64,000 nucleotides of DNA from Thermincola carboxydiphila (GCA_016841725.1 JAENYP010000003.1:124001-188000), one strand, 5' to 3'. Shown: positions 41,655 to 53,004, numbered from the stretch's first letter. Numbers and translations: made by a program. The notes: generated by a model from the sequence alone, not told the origin.

Positions 41655-41731
41655 GTTTCGGAGTTATCACTTAAACCAGGGACTTCCAAGGATAACGAGT
41701 ACCGTATCGGGGTATTATGCATTACCAGTTT

Positions 41732-41765
41732 AAGGGCGCCAATTATTATGTGGGGCCCTTTTTTA
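41732..41765 (+). terminator. intrinsic terminator before uvrB
   Basis: AAGGGC (41732-41737) pairs with GCCCTT (41755-41760) followed by TTTTTT; separates corA from the uvrBAC operon. Confidence 0.65.
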
Positions 41766-41871
41766 AATCTTCTCTCTGCCAGACCGGCAGTCCCGGCTGT
41801 TTTTCATTAGGCGTAAATGTGTTATAATATAATGTTACAAAATCTAAATATTAAGCAGTTGGAGGAACAAT

Positions 41872-43857
41872 ATGGAGTTTAAACTGCAATCAGAATATAA
41901 TCCTGCCGGGGATCAGCCGCAGGCTATTGACAAGCTGGTCAGGGGACTCGGGGAAGGCCTGAAACACCAGACTTTGCTGGGAGTTACCGGTTCGGGCAAG
42001 ACCTTTACCATGGCTAATGTGATAGCACAGGTAAAGAAGCCCACCCTTGTCATCGCCCATAACAAGACATTGGCTGCCCAATTGTGTGGGGAGTTTAAGG
42101 AGTTTTTCCCTGAAAATGCGGTGGAATACTTTGTGAGCTATTATGACTATTACCAGCCTGAGGCATATATCCCGCAGACTGATACCTATATCGAAAAAGA
42201 TGCATCCATTAATGAGGAGATTGACAAGCTCAGGCACTCGGCCACAGCCGCCCTTTTTGAGCGTCGTGATGTTATTATTGTGGCCAGCGTATCCTGCATT
42301 TACGGCCTGGGTGACCCGACAGAATACCGGGACCTGGTCCTGTCTTTGCGCAAGGGCGCCGAAATCGGCAGGGATGCAATGCTGCGGAAACTGGTGGATA
42401 TTCAGTATACCAGGAATGATATGAATTTTGTCCGGGGAACCTTCAGGGTTAGAGGGGATGTTGTGGAAATCTTTCCGGCCTCCCATGGCGAACAGGCCAT
42501 CAGGGTGGATTTCTTCGGTGACGAGGTGGAAAGGATACTGGAAATTGACACCCTCACAGGGGAAGTGCTGGGAGAAAGGAGCCATGTATCTGTTTTTCCT
42601 GCCAGCCACTTTGCCACTTCAAGGGAAAAGCTGGACAGGGCCATCGGTACTATTGAAGCAGAGTTGGAATGGAGGCTGGCCGGGCTCAGGGAGCAGGAAA
42701 AACTCCTGGAAGCTCAGCGCCTGGAACAGAGGACCAATTTTGATATTGAAATGATGCGGGAAATGGGTTACTGCTCCGGGATAGAGAATTACTCGCGGCA
42801 TATCACCGGGAGGAACCAGGGGGAACCCCCTTATACCCTGATGGACTATTTCCCGGAGGATTACCTGGTTATTGTTGATGAATCACATGTCACCCTGCCT
42901 CAGGTCCGGGGCATGTATGAAGGTGACCGCTCCCGGAAGAGTGCTCTCATTGAGCACGGGTTCCGGCTGCCCTCCGCTCTGGATAACCGGCCCCTGACGT
43001 TCCGGGAGTTTGAGGAACACATAAATCAGATTATTTATACTTCGGCAACTCCGGGGGCATATGAACAAGAGCACAGCCGGCAGGTTGTGGAACAGATTAT
43101 CAGGCCTACCGGGCTTCTCGACCCTGAGGTTCACGTCAGGCCTGTCAAAGGCCAGATTGATGATCTTCTCGATGAGGTCAGGATTCGTGTGGAAAAGGGT
43201 GAGCGGGTACTGGTAACTACCCTGACCAAGAAAATGGCAGAAGACCTGACAGATTATCTCAAGGAAACGGGAATCAAGGTAAGGTACCTGCATTCAGATA
43301 TTAAAACACTGGAGCGGATGGAGATTATCAGGGGACTGCGCCTGGGGGAGTTTGATGTCCTGGTTGGAATTAACCTGCTCCGGGAGGGCCTGGATATTCC
43401 GGAGGTGTCATTGGTAACTATTCTTGATGCCGATAAGGAGGGGTTCCTGAGGGCAGAGCGTTCCCTGATCCAGACCATCGGCCGGGCCGCACGGAATGCC
43501 GGGGGCCAGGTGATTATGTATGGTGATAAAATCACAGATTCCATGGCCAAGGCCCTGAATGAGACCAATCGCCGCCGCCAGATTCAGATGGAGCATAATA
43601 CAAAACACAATATCACGCCACAGACTATTAAGAAGGCGGTACGGGATGTGATTGAAGCTACCAGGGTGGCCGAGGCGGAAGCGGTTTACCGGACAGCCGG
43701 TCCCAGAACAGACAAGATGTCACGCCGTGACCTGAATAAATTTATCACTGGGCTGGAAAAAGAGATGTCGCAAGCGGCAAAGCATCTTGAATTTGAAAAA
43801 GCAGCACAGTTGAGGGACCTGATTATTGAACTGAGGGCCCAGGTAAGGGGGAAATAG
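41872..43857 (+). CDS. uvrB: excinuclease ABC subunit B
   Basis: 661 residues. Walker A GVTGSGKT near 39-46, the beta-hairpin [17 protein letters not shown] near 90-108 that clamps damaged DNA, DESHV (helicase II) near 338, the RAARN/IGRAARN motif near 540, and a C-terminal UVR domain ([22 protein letters not shown]) that binds UvrC. Opens the strands at a lesion delivered by UvrA. A TATAAT at 41823 may belong to its promoter. The TGA of uvrB overlaps the upstream start of uvrA. Confidence 0.99.
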   Translation: MEFKLQSEYNPAGDQPQAIDKLVRGLGEGLKHQTLLGVTGSGKTFTMANVIAQVKKPTLVIAHNKTLAAQLCGEFKEFFPENAVEYFVSYYDYYQPEAYIPQTDTYIEKDASINEEIDKLRHSATAALFERRDVIIVASVSCIYGLGDPTEYRDLVLSLRKGAEIGRDAMLRKLVDIQYTRNDMNFVRGTFRVRGDVVEIFPASHGEQAIRVDFFGDEVERILEIDTLTGEVLGERSHVSVFPASHFATSREKLDRAIGTIEAELEWRLAGLREQEKLLEAQRLEQRTNFDIEMMREMGYCSGIENYSRHITGRNQGEPPYTLMDYFPEDYLVIVDESHVTLPQVRGMYEGDRSRKSALIEHGFRLPSALDNRPLTFREFEEHINQIIYTSATPGAYEQEHSRQVVEQIIRPTGLLDPEVHVRPVKGQIDDLLDEVRIRVEKGERVLVTTLTKKMAEDLTDYLKETGIKVRYLHSDIKTLERMEIIRGLRLGEFDVLVGINLLREGLDIPEVSLVTILDADKEGFLRAERSLIQTIGRAARNAGGQVIMYGDKITDSMAKALNETNRRRQIQMEHNTKHNITPQTIKKAVRDVIEATRVAEAEAVYRTAGPRTDKMSRRDLNKFITGLEKEMSQAAKHLEFEKAAQLRDLIIELRAQVRGK

Positions 43858-43862
43858 TGAAC

Positions 43863-46706
43863 ATGGCAAAAAATAAAATAATAGTAAAGGGTGCCAGGGT
43901 ACACAATCTGAAGAATATTGATGTAGCCATTCCCAGGGACAAGTTTGTGGTCATTACCGGCCTCAGCGGTTCCGGGAAATCCTCCCTGGCTTTTGATACC
44001 ATATATGCAGAAGGGCAGAGAAGGTATGTGGAGTCTCTGTCGGCCTATGCCAGGCAGTTCCTGGGCCAAATGGACAAACCTGATGTGGAATACATTGAAG
44101 GACTGTCTCCGGCAATTTCCATTGACCAAAAAACTACCAGCCGCAACCCGCGTTCCACGGTGGGTACGGTGACCGAGATTTATGATTACCTGAGGCTGCT
44201 ATTTGCCAGGATTGGCCATCCTCACTGTCCTGAGTGCGGCAGACCGATATCTCAGCAGACAGTGGAACAGATTGTTGATAACCTTTTGGGTTTGCCTGAG
44301 GGGACCAAAATCCAGGTCCTGGCGCCACTGGTCAAAGGACGTAAGGGTGAACATGCCAAGGTATTTGAAGATATCCGCAAAAACGGTTATGTGCGGGTGC
44401 GGGTAGATGGGGAAATGATGGAGGTTACTGATGAGATTAAGCTGGACAAGAATAAAAAGCACTCCATTGAGGCAGTTGTGGACCGGATTGTAATCCGTCC
44501 TGACGGCGGGGGCCGTCTGGCTGATTCGCTGGAACTGGCCTTGAACCTCTCGGGAGGCACGGTCCTGGTAGATGTTATCGACAGCGAAGAAATGGTCTTC
44601 AGTCAGAACTTCGCCTGTGCCGAATGTGGTATCAGTATGGAGGAGATATCCCCCAGGATGTTTTCCTTTAACAATCCATACGGCGCCTGCCCTGAATGCA
44701 GCGGATTGGGCACCAAAATGGAGATCGACCCTGACCTGGTCATTCCTGACCGGACCAGATCTATTGCCCAGGGGGCCCTGATACCTTGGAGTTCCAATGC
44801 TGCCTGGTACTTCCAGTCACTGGAAAGCCTGGGGAAGGCTTATGATTTTGATGTCCATACACCGGTTGGGGAACTTACCGATAAACAGCTGAAAGTCATA
44901 CTGTATGGCACGGGAAACACCAAGATAAATTACCGTTTCGAAAAAGAGGGCAGAAGCCATATATTTAATGCTCCTTTTGAGGGAATTGTCAACAACCTCT
45001 CCCGCAGACATAAAGAAACAAACTCTGAGTGGATGAGAGAGGAAATTGAGTCATATATGAGTACACATCCCTGTCCCAAGTGCAACGGGGCCAGGTTGAA
45101 ACCGGAAACCCTGGCAGTGAAGATCGGAGACAGGTCCATATATGAGGTTACCAGGCTCACGGTACAGGAAGCCCTGAAATTCTTTGAGGGAGTGGAACTT
45201 TCCCAACGTGAAAGTGTTATCAGCCGTCAGGTTATGAAGGAGATAAAGGAGCGACTCGGTTTTTTGGTCAATGTGGGCCTGGAATACCTGACCATGGACA
45301 GGGCTGCAGGGACACTGTCAGGTGGGGAGTCACAGCGTATCAGGCTGGCTACCCAGATTGGTTCCAGTCTTGTGGGGGTGCTCTATATTCTCGATGAGCC
45401 CAGTATCGGCCTGCACCAGAGGGACAACAGGAGACTTATCCAGACCCTGGAACACCTGCGTGACCTGGGGAATACCCTTATTGTAGTCGAACATGATGAA
45501 GATACCATGCTGGCTGCAGATCACATCATTGATATCGGGCCCGGCGCCGGAGAGCATGGGGGACATGTGGTTGCTAAGGGGACCCTGAAGGACATCATTG
45601 CAGAGAAAAAATCTATTACCGGGCAGTACCTCAGCGGCAAAAAGAGGATACCTGTGCCTGTGATCAGGAGTAAGCCCAATGGCAATTGGCTGGAGATTAC
45701 TGCCGCCGGTGAAAATAACCTGAAAAATATAGATGTGCGCATTCCGATGGGGGTATTTGTCTGTGTGACAGGTGTCTCGGGGAGTGGGAAGAGTACCCTG
45801 GTCAATGAGATATTGTACAAGAAGCTGGCCCATGACCTGCATGGGGCTAAGGCCAAGCCGGGGGAGCACGGGGAAATCAGGGGACTGCACCATCTGGACA
45901 AGGTTATCAATATTGACCAGTCACCCATAGGACGGACCCCGCGGTCCAATCCGGCTACTTATACCGGGTTGTTTGACGGTATCAGGGAGATATTTTCCCA
46001 GACTCCGGAGGCCAAGATGCGCGGATATAAGCCGGGCCGGTTCAGTTTTAATGTCCGGGGCGGGCGCTGTGAGGCCTGTCGCGGTGACGGGATTATAAAA
46101 ATAGAGATGCATTTCCTTCCCGATGTTTATGTCCCGTGTGAAGTATGTAAGAGCAAACGATATAACCGGGAGACACTGGAGGTAAAATACAAGGGTAAAA
46201 CAATTTCAGATGTCCTGGACATGATAGTTGATGAGGCTGCTGATTTCTTTAAAAACATTCCCAGGATATACCGCAAACTGAAGACCATTCAGGATGTGGG
46301 GCTGGGTTATATCAGGCTGGGCCAGCCGGCCACTACCCTTTCAGGTGGTGAGGCCCAGCGGGTCAAGCTGGCCACAGAACTGAGCCGCAGGAGCAATGGG
46401 AAGACCCTTTATATCCTTGATGAGCCCACAACAGGCCTGCACATAGCCGATATTCACAAGCTCCTGGGTGTTCTCAACCGCCTGGTGGAGGCAGGGGACA
46501 CGGTTCTGGTCATTGAGCATAACCTTGATGTGATTAAGACTGCGGATTACCTGATTGACCTGGGACCTGAGGGTGGTGACCGGGGAGGAACCGTGGTAGC
46601 AGCGGGAACTCCCGAGGAAGTTGCCGCAGTGCCCGAATCCTATACAGGACAGTATCTGAAACAGCTTCTGGAGCGGGAAAAGGCCTTAGTAGTCAATGGG
46701 TCGTGA
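43863..46706 (+). CDS. uvrA: excinuclease ABC subunit A
   Basis: 947 residues from ATG 43863 (a GTG at 43857 overlaps the uvrB stop). Two ABC ATPase halves: [12 protein letters not shown] near 32, the zinc finger CPECGRP, signature LSGGESQR near 485, [10 protein letters not shown] near 640, the large zinc module CEACRGDG with CEVCKSKRY near 735, signature LSGGEAQR near 825, and Walker [12 protein letters not shown] near 850. Scans DNA for bulky lesions and loads UvrB. Middle gene of uvrBAC. Confidence 0.99.
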   Translation: MAKNKIIVKGARVHNLKNIDVAIPRDKFVVITGLSGSGKSSLAFDTIYAEGQRRYVESLSAYARQFLGQMDKPDVEYIEGLSPAISIDQKTTSRNPRSTVGTVTEIYDYLRLLFARIGHPHCPECGRPISQQTVEQIVDNLLGLPEGTKIQVLAPLVKGRKGEHAKVFEDIRKNGYVRVRVDGEMMEVTDEIKLDKNKKHSIEAVVDRIVIRPDGGGRLADSLELALNLSGGTVLVDVIDSEEMVFSQNFACAECGISMEEISPRMFSFNNPYGACPECSGLGTKMEIDPDLVIPDRTRSIAQGALIPWSSNAAWYFQSLESLGKAYDFDVHTPVGELTDKQLKVILYGTGNTKINYRFEKEGRSHIFNAPFEGIVNNLSRRHKETNSEWMREEIESYMSTHPCPKCNGARLKPETLAVKIGDRSIYEVTRLTVQEALKFFEGVELSQRESVISRQVMKEIKERLGFLVNVGLEYLTMDRAAGTLSGGESQRIRLATQIGSSLVGVLYILDEPSIGLHQRDNRRLIQTLEHLRDLGNTLIVVEHDEDTMLAADHIIDIGPGAGEHGGHVVAKGTLKDIIAEKKSITGQYLSGKKRIPVPVIRSKPNGNWLEITAAGENNLKNIDVRIPMGVFVCVTGVSGSGKSTLVNEILYKKLAHDLHGAKAKPGEHGEIRGLHHLDKVINIDQSPIGRTPRSNPATYTGLFDGIREIFSQTPEAKMRGYKPGRFSFNVRGGRCEACRGDGIIKIEMHFLPDVYVPCEVCKSKRYNRETLEVKYKGKTISDVLDMIVDEAADFFKNIPRIYRKLKTIQDVGLGYIRLGQPATTLSGGEAQRVKLATELSRRSNGKTLYILDEPTTGLHIADIHKLLGVLNRLVEAGDTVLVIEHNLDVIKTADYLIDLGPEGGDRGGTVVAAGTPEEVAAVPESYTGQYLKQLLEREKALVVNGS

Positions 46707-46739
46707 ACAGGCCCAGGTAATTGACGGAGTGTGAACAGG

Positions 46740-48599
46740 ATGGACTTGGCAGAAAAGTTAAAGCATTTGCCCCAGGCCCCCGGAGTTTATATCATGAAAA
46801 ACAGTTCCGGGGAAATAATCTATGTGGGTAAGGCCGTGTCCCTGAAAAACCGGGTCAGGTCTTATTTTCAGTCATCCCATAACCACAGCCCCAAGGTTAT
46901 CAGCCTGGTCAGCCAGGTGGCGGATTTTGAGTATATCCTCACCGACTCCGAGGTTGAGGCTCTAATCCTGGAATGTAACCTGATCAAGAAACACCGTCCC
47001 AGGTATAATGTAAGGCTGGTTGATGACAAGAGCTACCCCTATGTGAAAGTAACTCTGAATGAGGATTATCCCAGGGTTTTCATGACCAGGAACGTAGTCA
47101 GGGATGGGGCCCGCTATTACGGACCCTACACCGATGCCGGGGCTCTCAGGGAAACCCTCCGGCTGCTGAAAAAGGTATTTCCTCTAAGGCAGTGCCGCCA
47201 GAAATCGGTGGACAGGCAAAAACGTCCCTGCCTTAATTACCATATCAGGCGCTGCCTGGCCCCCTGCCAGGGTGAAGTGAACAGGGAAAAGTATCTGGAA
47301 ATGATACGAAATGTCTGCCTGTTTCTTGAGGGCAGGCATGAGGAACTGGTTAAAACCCTGGCGGTCCGGATGGAGGAAGCTGCGGAAAACCTGGATTTTG
47401 AACAGGCGGCAGAACTCAGGGACCGGATCAGGGATATCGAAAAAGTTGTTGAAAAACAGAAAATAGTTTCTGCAGATCCCACAGACCAGGATGTCATTGC
47501 CCTGGCCAGGGAGGGTGAGCTTTCCGGTGTAGTAGTGTTCTTCGTCAGAGGCGGTAAGCTGATGGGCCGGGAACACTTTATCATTGATGAAACCTCCGAA
47601 ATAGATGACAATGAAATTCTGACCTCTTTTGTAGAGCAGTATTATATCCAGGTGGAGTACATCCCGAAGGATATCCTGCTTCCCCTGGAACTGACCGAGA
47701 CTGGGGTTATCAATACCTGGCTGGAGGAGAAGAGAGGCGCCCGGGTCTATCTCAGGGTTCCCCGGCGGGGTGAAAAGGCCAAACTGGTGGAAATGGCCCA
47801 GAAGAATGCGGCAGAAGAACTGGCACAGCACCGGGCCCGGGAGGAACAGGCCCGGGCCAGGCTGGAAGGGGCGCTCCTGGGGCTTAAGGATTACCTGGGA
47901 CTTGCCAGGATTCCCCTGCGGATAGAGTGTTATGATATTTCCAACATCCAGGGAACGGAATCAGTTGGCTCCATGGTGGTTTTTGTGGGCGGGAAGCCGC
48001 GGAATGACCTCTACCGGCGTTTCCGCATCAAAACCGTCGAGGGGCCCAATGACTTTGCCAGTATGCAGGAAGTCCTCAGGCGGAGATTCACCAGGGGCCT
48101 CAGGGAACTGGATGAGATTGCAGCAGGGAAGCTGGAGAAAGAAAAGGCCAAATTTGCCGAAATGCCGGACCTGGTCATTATTGACGGGGGCAAGGGACAG
48201 CTGAGCGCAGCCCGGGAGATTATGAAGGAGCTGGAGGTGGATCCCATTGCCACGTACGGCCTCGCCAAGGAGCAGGAGCACCTGTTTGGTGAGGACAGTC
48301 CGGAACCGGTGATCCTGCCGCGCAATTCTGAGAGTCTTTACCTGGTTCAGCGCATCAGGGATGAGGCTCACCGGTTTGCCATCACCTACCACCGCAAGCT
48401 GAGGGGCAAACGTTCCCTGAAGTCGGTCCTGGATGATATCCCCGGCATCGGGGCCAAAAGGCGCAAGGCCCTGGTGGAACACTTCAGGTCCATGGCCCAC
48501 CTGAAAAATGCAACTATTGACCAGCTTGCAGAGGTGCCGGGGATAACGCGTCCGGTGGCCGAAGCTGTTTATGAGTTTTTTCAGCAGGAAGAGGAATGA
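46740..48599 (+). CDS. uvrC: excinuclease ABC subunit C
   Basis: 619 residues from ATG 46740, 10 nt after GGAG; GTG 46731 is nearly on top of the RBS. N-terminal GIY-YIG nuclease (APGVYIMKNSSGEIIYVGKA) makes the 3' cut, UVR domain near 205-235 (NLDFEQAAELRDRI), RNase H-like C domain (ECYDISNIQGT, VIIDGGKGQL) makes the 5' cut, and a helix-hairpin-helix pair (VLDDIPGIGAKRRKAL, AEVPGITRPVAEAV) binds DNA. Completes the nucleotide-excision repair operon. A MITE-like element follows. Confidence 0.98.
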   Translation: MDLAEKLKHLPQAPGVYIMKNSSGEIIYVGKAVSLKNRVRSYFQSSHNHSPKVISLVSQVADFEYILTDSEVEALILECNLIKKHRPRYNVRLVDDKSYPYVKVTLNEDYPRVFMTRNVVRDGARYYGPYTDAGALRETLRLLKKVFPLRQCRQKSVDRQKRPCLNYHIRRCLAPCQGEVNREKYLEMIRNVCLFLEGRHEELVKTLAVRMEEAAENLDFEQAAELRDRIRDIEKVVEKQKIVSADPTDQDVIALAREGELSGVVVFFVRGGKLMGREHFIIDETSEIDDNEILTSFVEQYYIQVEYIPKDILLPLELTETGVINTWLEEKRGARVYLRVPRRGEKAKLVEMAQKNAAEELAQHRAREEQARARLEGALLGLKDYLGLARIPLRIECYDISNIQGTESVGSMVVFVGGKPRNDLYRRFRIKTVEGPNDFASMQEVLRRRFTRGLRELDEIAAGKLEKEKAKFAEMPDLVIIDGGKGQLSAAREIMKELEVDPIATYGLAKEQEHLFGEDSPEPVILPRNSESLYLVQRIRDEAHRFAITYHRKLRGKRSLKSVLDDIPGIGAKRRKALVEHFRSMAHLKNATIDQLAEVPGITRPVAEAVYEFFQQEEE

Positions 48600-48623
48600 C
48601 TTTTTTAGTGGGAGTCAGAATTT

Positions 48624-48818
48624 AGTAGTCAGGAGTTAGAATGAGAGCTAAGTTTATTGTCTCAAAAACAGCCTGTTAGCAGACAATTGTGAAGCCTTTT
48701 TCATAGCGTCAGTCATCATGATACTACTGAAACTAAGCTCCTTTTGCAAGAGGTAAGTAAATTGCTGGAAGCATATTCTGAGAGCATTCTGAATTCTGAA
48801 TTCTGACTCCTGACTACT
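48624..48818. mobile_element. MITE-like element with 19-base terminal inverted repeats
   Basis: AGTAGTCAGGAGTTAGAAT (48624-48642) and its inverse ATTCTGACTCCTGACTACT (48800-48818) match at 18 of 19 positions, bounding 195 bases with no coding content. The interior adds weak inner symmetry (GAGCTAAGTTT near 48645 and AAACTAAGCTC near 48727). GAATTCTGAATTCTGA is directly repeated beside the right arm. Such units recur in Peptococcaceae genomes from memory; copy number here is unseen. Confidence 0.65.
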
Positions 48819-48878
48819 TTGGTTGCGGCTGTAAGCCGCGCTATGGTATTATATAGGTAAAGGGGAAGGGGGTTTCGT

Positions 48879-49247
48879 ATGAGGGGCCTGATTATTCGTT
48901 GGGTGTTGAATGCGCTGGCGCTGGTGGCGACAGCCTGGCTGATGCCGGGAATTGGTTTGGACGGTTTCGGGGCGGCTTTGATTACTGCCCTGGTCCTGGG
49001 AATTGTGAATGCCATAATTCGACCGGTAATCCTGTTTTTCACCCTGCCTTTAACCATCGTCACTCTGGGGCTGTTTACTCTGGTAATAAATGCGGTAATG
49101 CTCATGATAACTGCATCTGCAGTTGACGGTTTTTCAGTTTCCGGCTTCTGGGCAGCATTTTTTGGTTCGATTATAATCACCATCATCAGTGGTGTCTTAA
49201 GCAGTGCCGTTATTGATGATGACAACAGCAAAAAGAGATACAAATAA
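48879..49247 (+). CDS. YvlD/phage-holin-4-like membrane protein
   Basis: 122 residues with four membrane helices (IRWVLNALALVATAWLM, FGAALITALVLGIVNAIIR, LPLTIVTLGLFTLVINAVML, FWAAFFGSIIITIISGVL) and the conserved NAIIRPVILFFTLPLTIVTLG, so it belongs to the Phage_holin_4_2 (YvlD) family. These are chromosomal, not phage, in Firmicutes; function may lie in envelope stress. The cytoplasmic tail is DDNSKKRYK. Its last bases overlap a long frame of the next gene, whose real start is later. Confidence 0.85.
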   Translation: MRGLIIRWVLNALALVATAWLMPGIGLDGFGAALITALVLGIVNAIIRPVILFFTLPLTIVTLGLFTLVINAVMLMITASAVDGFSVSGFWAAFFGSIIITIISGVLSSAVIDDDNSKKRYK

Positions 49248-49269
49248 CGTAACGGAGGTTTCTGCTATT

Positions 49270-50076
49270 GTGCGGGGATTCAGACTCATAGCAACAGACC
49301 TTGATGATACTCTTCTGGATGATAACCTGGAGATTTCCCCCAGGACAAGAAAAGCGCTGCAAAAAGCGGCCGAAATGGGATGTGTGGTTACTATAGCGAC
49401 CGGAAGGATGTACCGTTCGGCCCGCCCGGTCGCCCTTGACCTGGGAATAGAGGTCCCTATTATCACTTACCAGGGCGCCTTGGTGAAAAACGCCCGCTCC
49501 GGAGAGGTGCTGGCAGAAACACCGCTGCCTTTCAGCCTGGCGGTTGAGGTGTTGGCTGAGGGATACCGGGCCGGTGTACATATGAACCTTTATTTTAATG
49601 ACTGCCTCTATGTGGACAGCGTGACCGAGGCAGGGACAGGCTATGCCCGGCTGGCCGGAATTGAGCAGCATCCTGTGGGCAGCCTGGTTAAATACCTGGC
49701 AGCTGTCAGGAACAACCCCACAAAGATTTTATATATTGCCAAACCTGAGCTGCTGGATTCACTGAAGACCGATCTGGCTGCAAAATTCAGTGGCAGCCTC
49801 TATATTACCAAGTCGAAACCAAACTACCTGGAATTCATGCACCCACAGGCCACCAAGAAACATGCCCTGGAAAACCTGGCCGGAAGTTTTGGTATTGCCA
49901 GGGAAGAGATTATCGTTTTCGGGGACAGCTATAATGACCTGGACATGTTAGAGTGGGCTGGTATGGGGGTGGCTATGGGGAATGCCCCTGCCGAGATCAG
50001 GGATAAGGCTGATTATGTTACAGATACCAATAACAGGGATGGAGTGGCCAAGGCTTTGGAGCGGTTTTTGGATTAA
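49270..50076 (+). CDS. Cof-type HAD-IIB phosphatase
   Basis: 268 residues, GTG 49270 after CGGAGG; earlier in-frame starts lie inside the upstream gene. HAD motif I DLDDTLLDDN near residue 9, motif II TGRMY near 41 (Thr), cap domain with FNDCLYV near 104, motif III Lys in the PNYLEFMHPQATKKHAL region near 195, and motif IV VFGDSYNDLDML near 218. Typical Cof-type sugar-phosphate or nucleotide phosphatase. Adjacent to the glucan block, so a sugar phosphatase is plausible. Confidence 0.92.
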   Translation: MRGFRLIATDLDDTLLDDNLEISPRTRKALQKAAEMGCVVTIATGRMYRSARPVALDLGIEVPIITYQGALVKNARSGEVLAETPLPFSLAVEVLAEGYRAGVHMNLYFNDCLYVDSVTEAGTGYARLAGIEQHPVGSLVKYLAAVRNNPTKILYIAKPELLDSLKTDLAAKFSGSLYITKSKPNYLEFMHPQATKKHALENLAGSFGIAREEIIVFGDSYNDLDMLEWAGMGVAMGNAPAEIRDKADYVTDTNNRDGVAKALERFLD

Positions 50077-50079
50077 TAA

Positions 50080-50997
50080 ATGTTGGGGGATGCGGAAGTG
50101 AGCGGAGGAAAGCACAGAATACTGGTCATAACAGGGACAATGCTGCTTTTTTTTATTTTGGCAGGCCTTGGGACAGCCGCTTTTACCGCAGGGCAGGCCA
50201 AAGAGAGATTTAACCGGGAGCGGGTCATTTTTGCTATGGAAGACTCTGCCGGTGATGATTATGGACCAGGGACCTATGAGTACCCTACGGATTCAATTTT
50301 TGACCCCAAAAAAGAACATTTCGACCTGCATGAGTTTTCGGTTTCTGCCCTGAGAAATACATATTACTTTGATTTGCTTTTTCCCAGAGTAACCAATCCC
50401 TGGGGCGCATCGGAAGGGTTCAGCCATGCCATGGTCCATATATACATATCAGATGACCCGGACAGAGGCAGGATCGAGACCTTCAGGGAAGGTGCCAATG
50501 TCATATTTGACCCCCGCCACCCGTGGCAGTATTTTATCAAGGTAGTCAGTTTTAACAAGACTGCTGTATATTATGCCGATGATTATGAGGGAGCCGAGGG
50601 CAGAGACAGTGGGGTTACGGCCCGGCTTCAGCCGGACGGCAGCACAGTGAGGGTAACTGTACCCAAAGCCCTGCTGCCCGGAGACCCGTCCAACTGGCAG
50701 TATTATGTCCTTGTCGGTTCCCAGGACGGCCTGGGACCGGACAATTTCAGGAAAGTTAATACCACTGCCAATCGCTGGGTATTTGGCGGCGGCACAGATA
50801 CTGATTATGATCCTAATGTTATTGACCTGCTGGCATCCCGGGGTAAACAGGAGAAGCTGCTGGGCTCCTATGATGCTTCCAAGCGGCAGCTGGCGGTGTT
50901 AGAACCTGTAGGCCCCTCCAAAATCGCGCCAACCCGGTGGGAAAACATCTTGGATAAGGTTATAGCAATTTTGCAAAAAATGAAGGTAAAGCTCTAA
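50080..50997 (+). CDS. membrane-anchored glucodextranase-C-like surface protein
   Basis: 305 residues. One N-terminal membrane helix (ILVITGTMLLFFILAGLGTAAF) is followed by a large extracytoplasmic beta domain: DDYGPGTYEYPTDSIFD near 58, FDLHEFSVS near 81, NPWGASEGFSHAMVHIYI near 105 and NWQYYVLVGSQDG near 202. This is the Glucodextran_C module, the carbohydrate-binding C-terminal part of glucodextranase, here without a catalytic domain. It may capture alpha-glucans for the GH15 enzyme encoded 13 bp downstream. Confidence 0.82.
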   Translation: MLGDAEVSGGKHRILVITGTMLLFFILAGLGTAAFTAGQAKERFNRERVIFAMEDSAGDDYGPGTYEYPTDSIFDPKKEHFDLHEFSVSALRNTYYFDLLFPRVTNPWGASEGFSHAMVHIYISDDPDRGRIETFREGANVIFDPRHPWQYFIKVVSFNKTAVYYADDYEGAEGRDSGVTARLQPDGSTVRVTVPKALLPGDPSNWQYYVLVGSQDGLGPDNFRKVNTTANRWVFGGGTDTDYDPNVIDLLASRGKQEKLLGSYDASKRQLAVLEPVGPSKIAPTRWENILDKVIAILQKMKVKL

Positions 50998-51010
50998 AAG
51001 GGGGCAGAAC

Positions 51011-52963
51011 GTGAAACCACTGATCAACACTGCAATTATCGGAAATGGCAGAATACTGGCGGCGCTCAGTTCCAAGGGAGGACTGCACAGATTCTTCTGG
51101 CCCCAGATAGACAATGCCCAGCATATTAACCATACCTGGGCGGCGCTTTTAACCCCGGCGTTTGGTGACCGGGCGGTCAGGATGGATGATGAGGGGAGCT
51201 GGGTTTACTCTCAGGATTATGTGGATAATACCGGAGTTCTGCAAACAACAGCAGGGTCGAAGCGAGGCGGACTGCAGGTTACTGCCCTTGACTTTGCCTG
51301 CCCGGACCGGGATATTGTCTGCCGCTGTTTTGAGGTTAGAAACTGTTCCGACAAGCCGCTGCCGGTGGTGTTTCTTTTTTATGCCTCAATGCACATTAAT
51401 GAGAGCATGCAGTATAACTCTGCCAGGTTTGACAATGACCGGGATATTTTATTTCATTATCGCCAGGACACATGGTTTGCCATTGCCGGTGACAGGGAAA
51501 CCGATGACTATCAGTGCGGCATGGGAAGTGAATATGCATTGTGTGGCAATTTTGACGGCAACAGTGTGGCCATGTCTCCCGACGGGTGCCAGGCATGGAA
51601 CCTGAGAACGCTGGAGCCGGGGCAGGCCGGGAATCTGGCTGTTTTTATCACTGCAGGGCATAACAGGCAGGAAGCCGAGGATAATATAAGATATGCCCGG
51701 GAAACCGGGTGGAACAATTTGCTGCAAGAAACGGCCGGATTTTGGGAACATTATCTGGGTCAGGCATATATTCCGGCAGGCACAGGCCCTAAGGTGATAA
51801 AGCTGTACCAGCGCTCGGTTATGGTGTGCCGGCTTTTGATGAACCGGGACACCGGGGGCATTATCGCAGCACCTGAATTTGACGAGTGTTATACCCGGTG
51901 CGGCGGTTATGCATATGTGTGGGGGCGGGATGCTGCCATGATAGCACATGCCATGCTAAAGGCCGGATACCCCGGTTATGCCGGGAACTTTTACCGCTGG
52001 GCAGCCAGGAACCAGTATCCGACGGGTGAATGGCCTCAGAGACAGTATACTTCCGGACAGTTGGCCCCGGGATGGGGAGACCAGATTGACTCAACTGGGG
52101 CGGTAATATGGGGAATTTATCAGTACTGCAAGGAAACATGGGATAATGAATTTCTGAGGGAAGTCTGGCCTGTGGTGATGCGGTCAGGGGATTTTTTGCA
52201 GAAGTGGGCAAGTGGAGAATCCGGTTTTTCCCGGATGTCATGGGATCTTTGGGAAGAACGCTTTGGCGAGCATGCCTATTCATGTGCCGCGGTCTATGGC
52301 GGACTTAAGGCAGCAGGATTGCTGGCCAAAACGTTTGGAGAGATTGATACTGCTCTCAGGTGGCTGGAAACAGCAAAGGTCTTTGGGGAGAATATGGTGA
52401 AATACTTCTGGGATTCAGGGCAGGAGAGGTTTATCAGGTCAGGGTGGATGGCTGCCGGGTGGGAGGAGTTTGCCTGTAAAAGAGATAATGGGTTTCAGGT
52501 AAGAGAGGTCCTTGGCCCCAAGGGATATATTTCTTACGAATATTTCGGTGATGAAACTGCCGATGCCAGTCTTTTGGGGCTGACAGTCCCTTTTGGAGTG
52601 GTCCTTCCGGAAGATGAAAAGATGGTCAAAACAGCGGAACACCTGGAGACTGTCCTGGCTGTTCCGGATGTAGGCGGAATTCGGAGATATGCCACAGACT
52701 GTTATATTGGCGGTAATCCCTGGGTATTGACGACCCTCTGGCTGGGAATGTATTACGCATCCAGGGGGAACTGGGAAAAAGCAGCCGGATTTGCCAGGTG
52801 GGCTCTGGAGCACCAAACCTCACTTGGTTTCCTTCCGGAACAGGTGGACCGCAATACAGGACAGACTGCCTGGGTTGTGCCTCTGGCATGGTCCCATGCG
52901 ATGTTCTTACTTCTGGTGAATATGTTTGCAGAAGCCGGGCAGACTTCCCATTTAGCCTGGTAA
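51011..52963 (+). CDS. glucoamylase-like GH15 protein
   Basis: 650 residues, GTG start. N-terminal super-beta-sandwich (to about 260) and C-terminal (alpha/alpha)6 barrel. Signature substrate region YAYVWGRDAAMIAHAM near 300, the catalytic-acid candidate Glu in WDLWEERFGEHAY near 410, and the second Glu in LGFLPEQVDRNTGQTAW near 605. No secretion signal, so cytosolic. Cleaves alpha-1,4 (and slowly alpha-1,6) glucosidic bonds from glycan ends, releasing glucose for the ROK kinase at 56839. Follows the glucodextran-C gene and precedes a debranching enzyme. Confidence 0.85.
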   Translation: MKPLINTAIIGNGRILAALSSKGGLHRFFWPQIDNAQHINHTWAALLTPAFGDRAVRMDDEGSWVYSQDYVDNTGVLQTTAGSKRGGLQVTALDFACPDRDIVCRCFEVRNCSDKPLPVVFLFYASMHINESMQYNSARFDNDRDILFHYRQDTWFAIAGDRETDDYQCGMGSEYALCGNFDGNSVAMSPDGCQAWNLRTLEPGQAGNLAVFITAGHNRQEAEDNIRYARETGWNNLLQETAGFWEHYLGQAYIPAGTGPKVIKLYQRSVMVCRLLMNRDTGGIIAAPEFDECYTRCGGYAYVWGRDAAMIAHAMLKAGYPGYAGNFYRWAARNQYPTGEWPQRQYTSGQLAPGWGDQIDSTGAVIWGIYQYCKETWDNEFLREVWPVVMRSGDFLQKWASGESGFSRMSWDLWEERFGEHAYSCAAVYGGLKAAGLLAKTFGEIDTALRWLETAKVFGENMVKYFWDSGQERFIRSGWMAAGWEEFACKRDNGFQVREVLGPKGYISYEYFGDETADASLLGLTVPFGVVLPEDEKMVKTAEHLETVLAVPDVGGIRRYATDCYIGGNPWVLTTLWLGMYYASRGNWEKAAGFARWALEHQTSLGFLPEQVDRNTGQTAWVVPLAWSHAMFLLLVNMFAEAGQTSHLAW

Positions 52964-53004
52964 ATTAACGCTGGTCAGGTGTGACTCTGATTGGAGGGCG
53001 AAAG

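Noticed and set aside
48600-48878. A small gene in the gap after uvrC
   Set aside because: No frame with a start and ribosome-binding site survives; the sequence is a terminal-inverted-repeat element.
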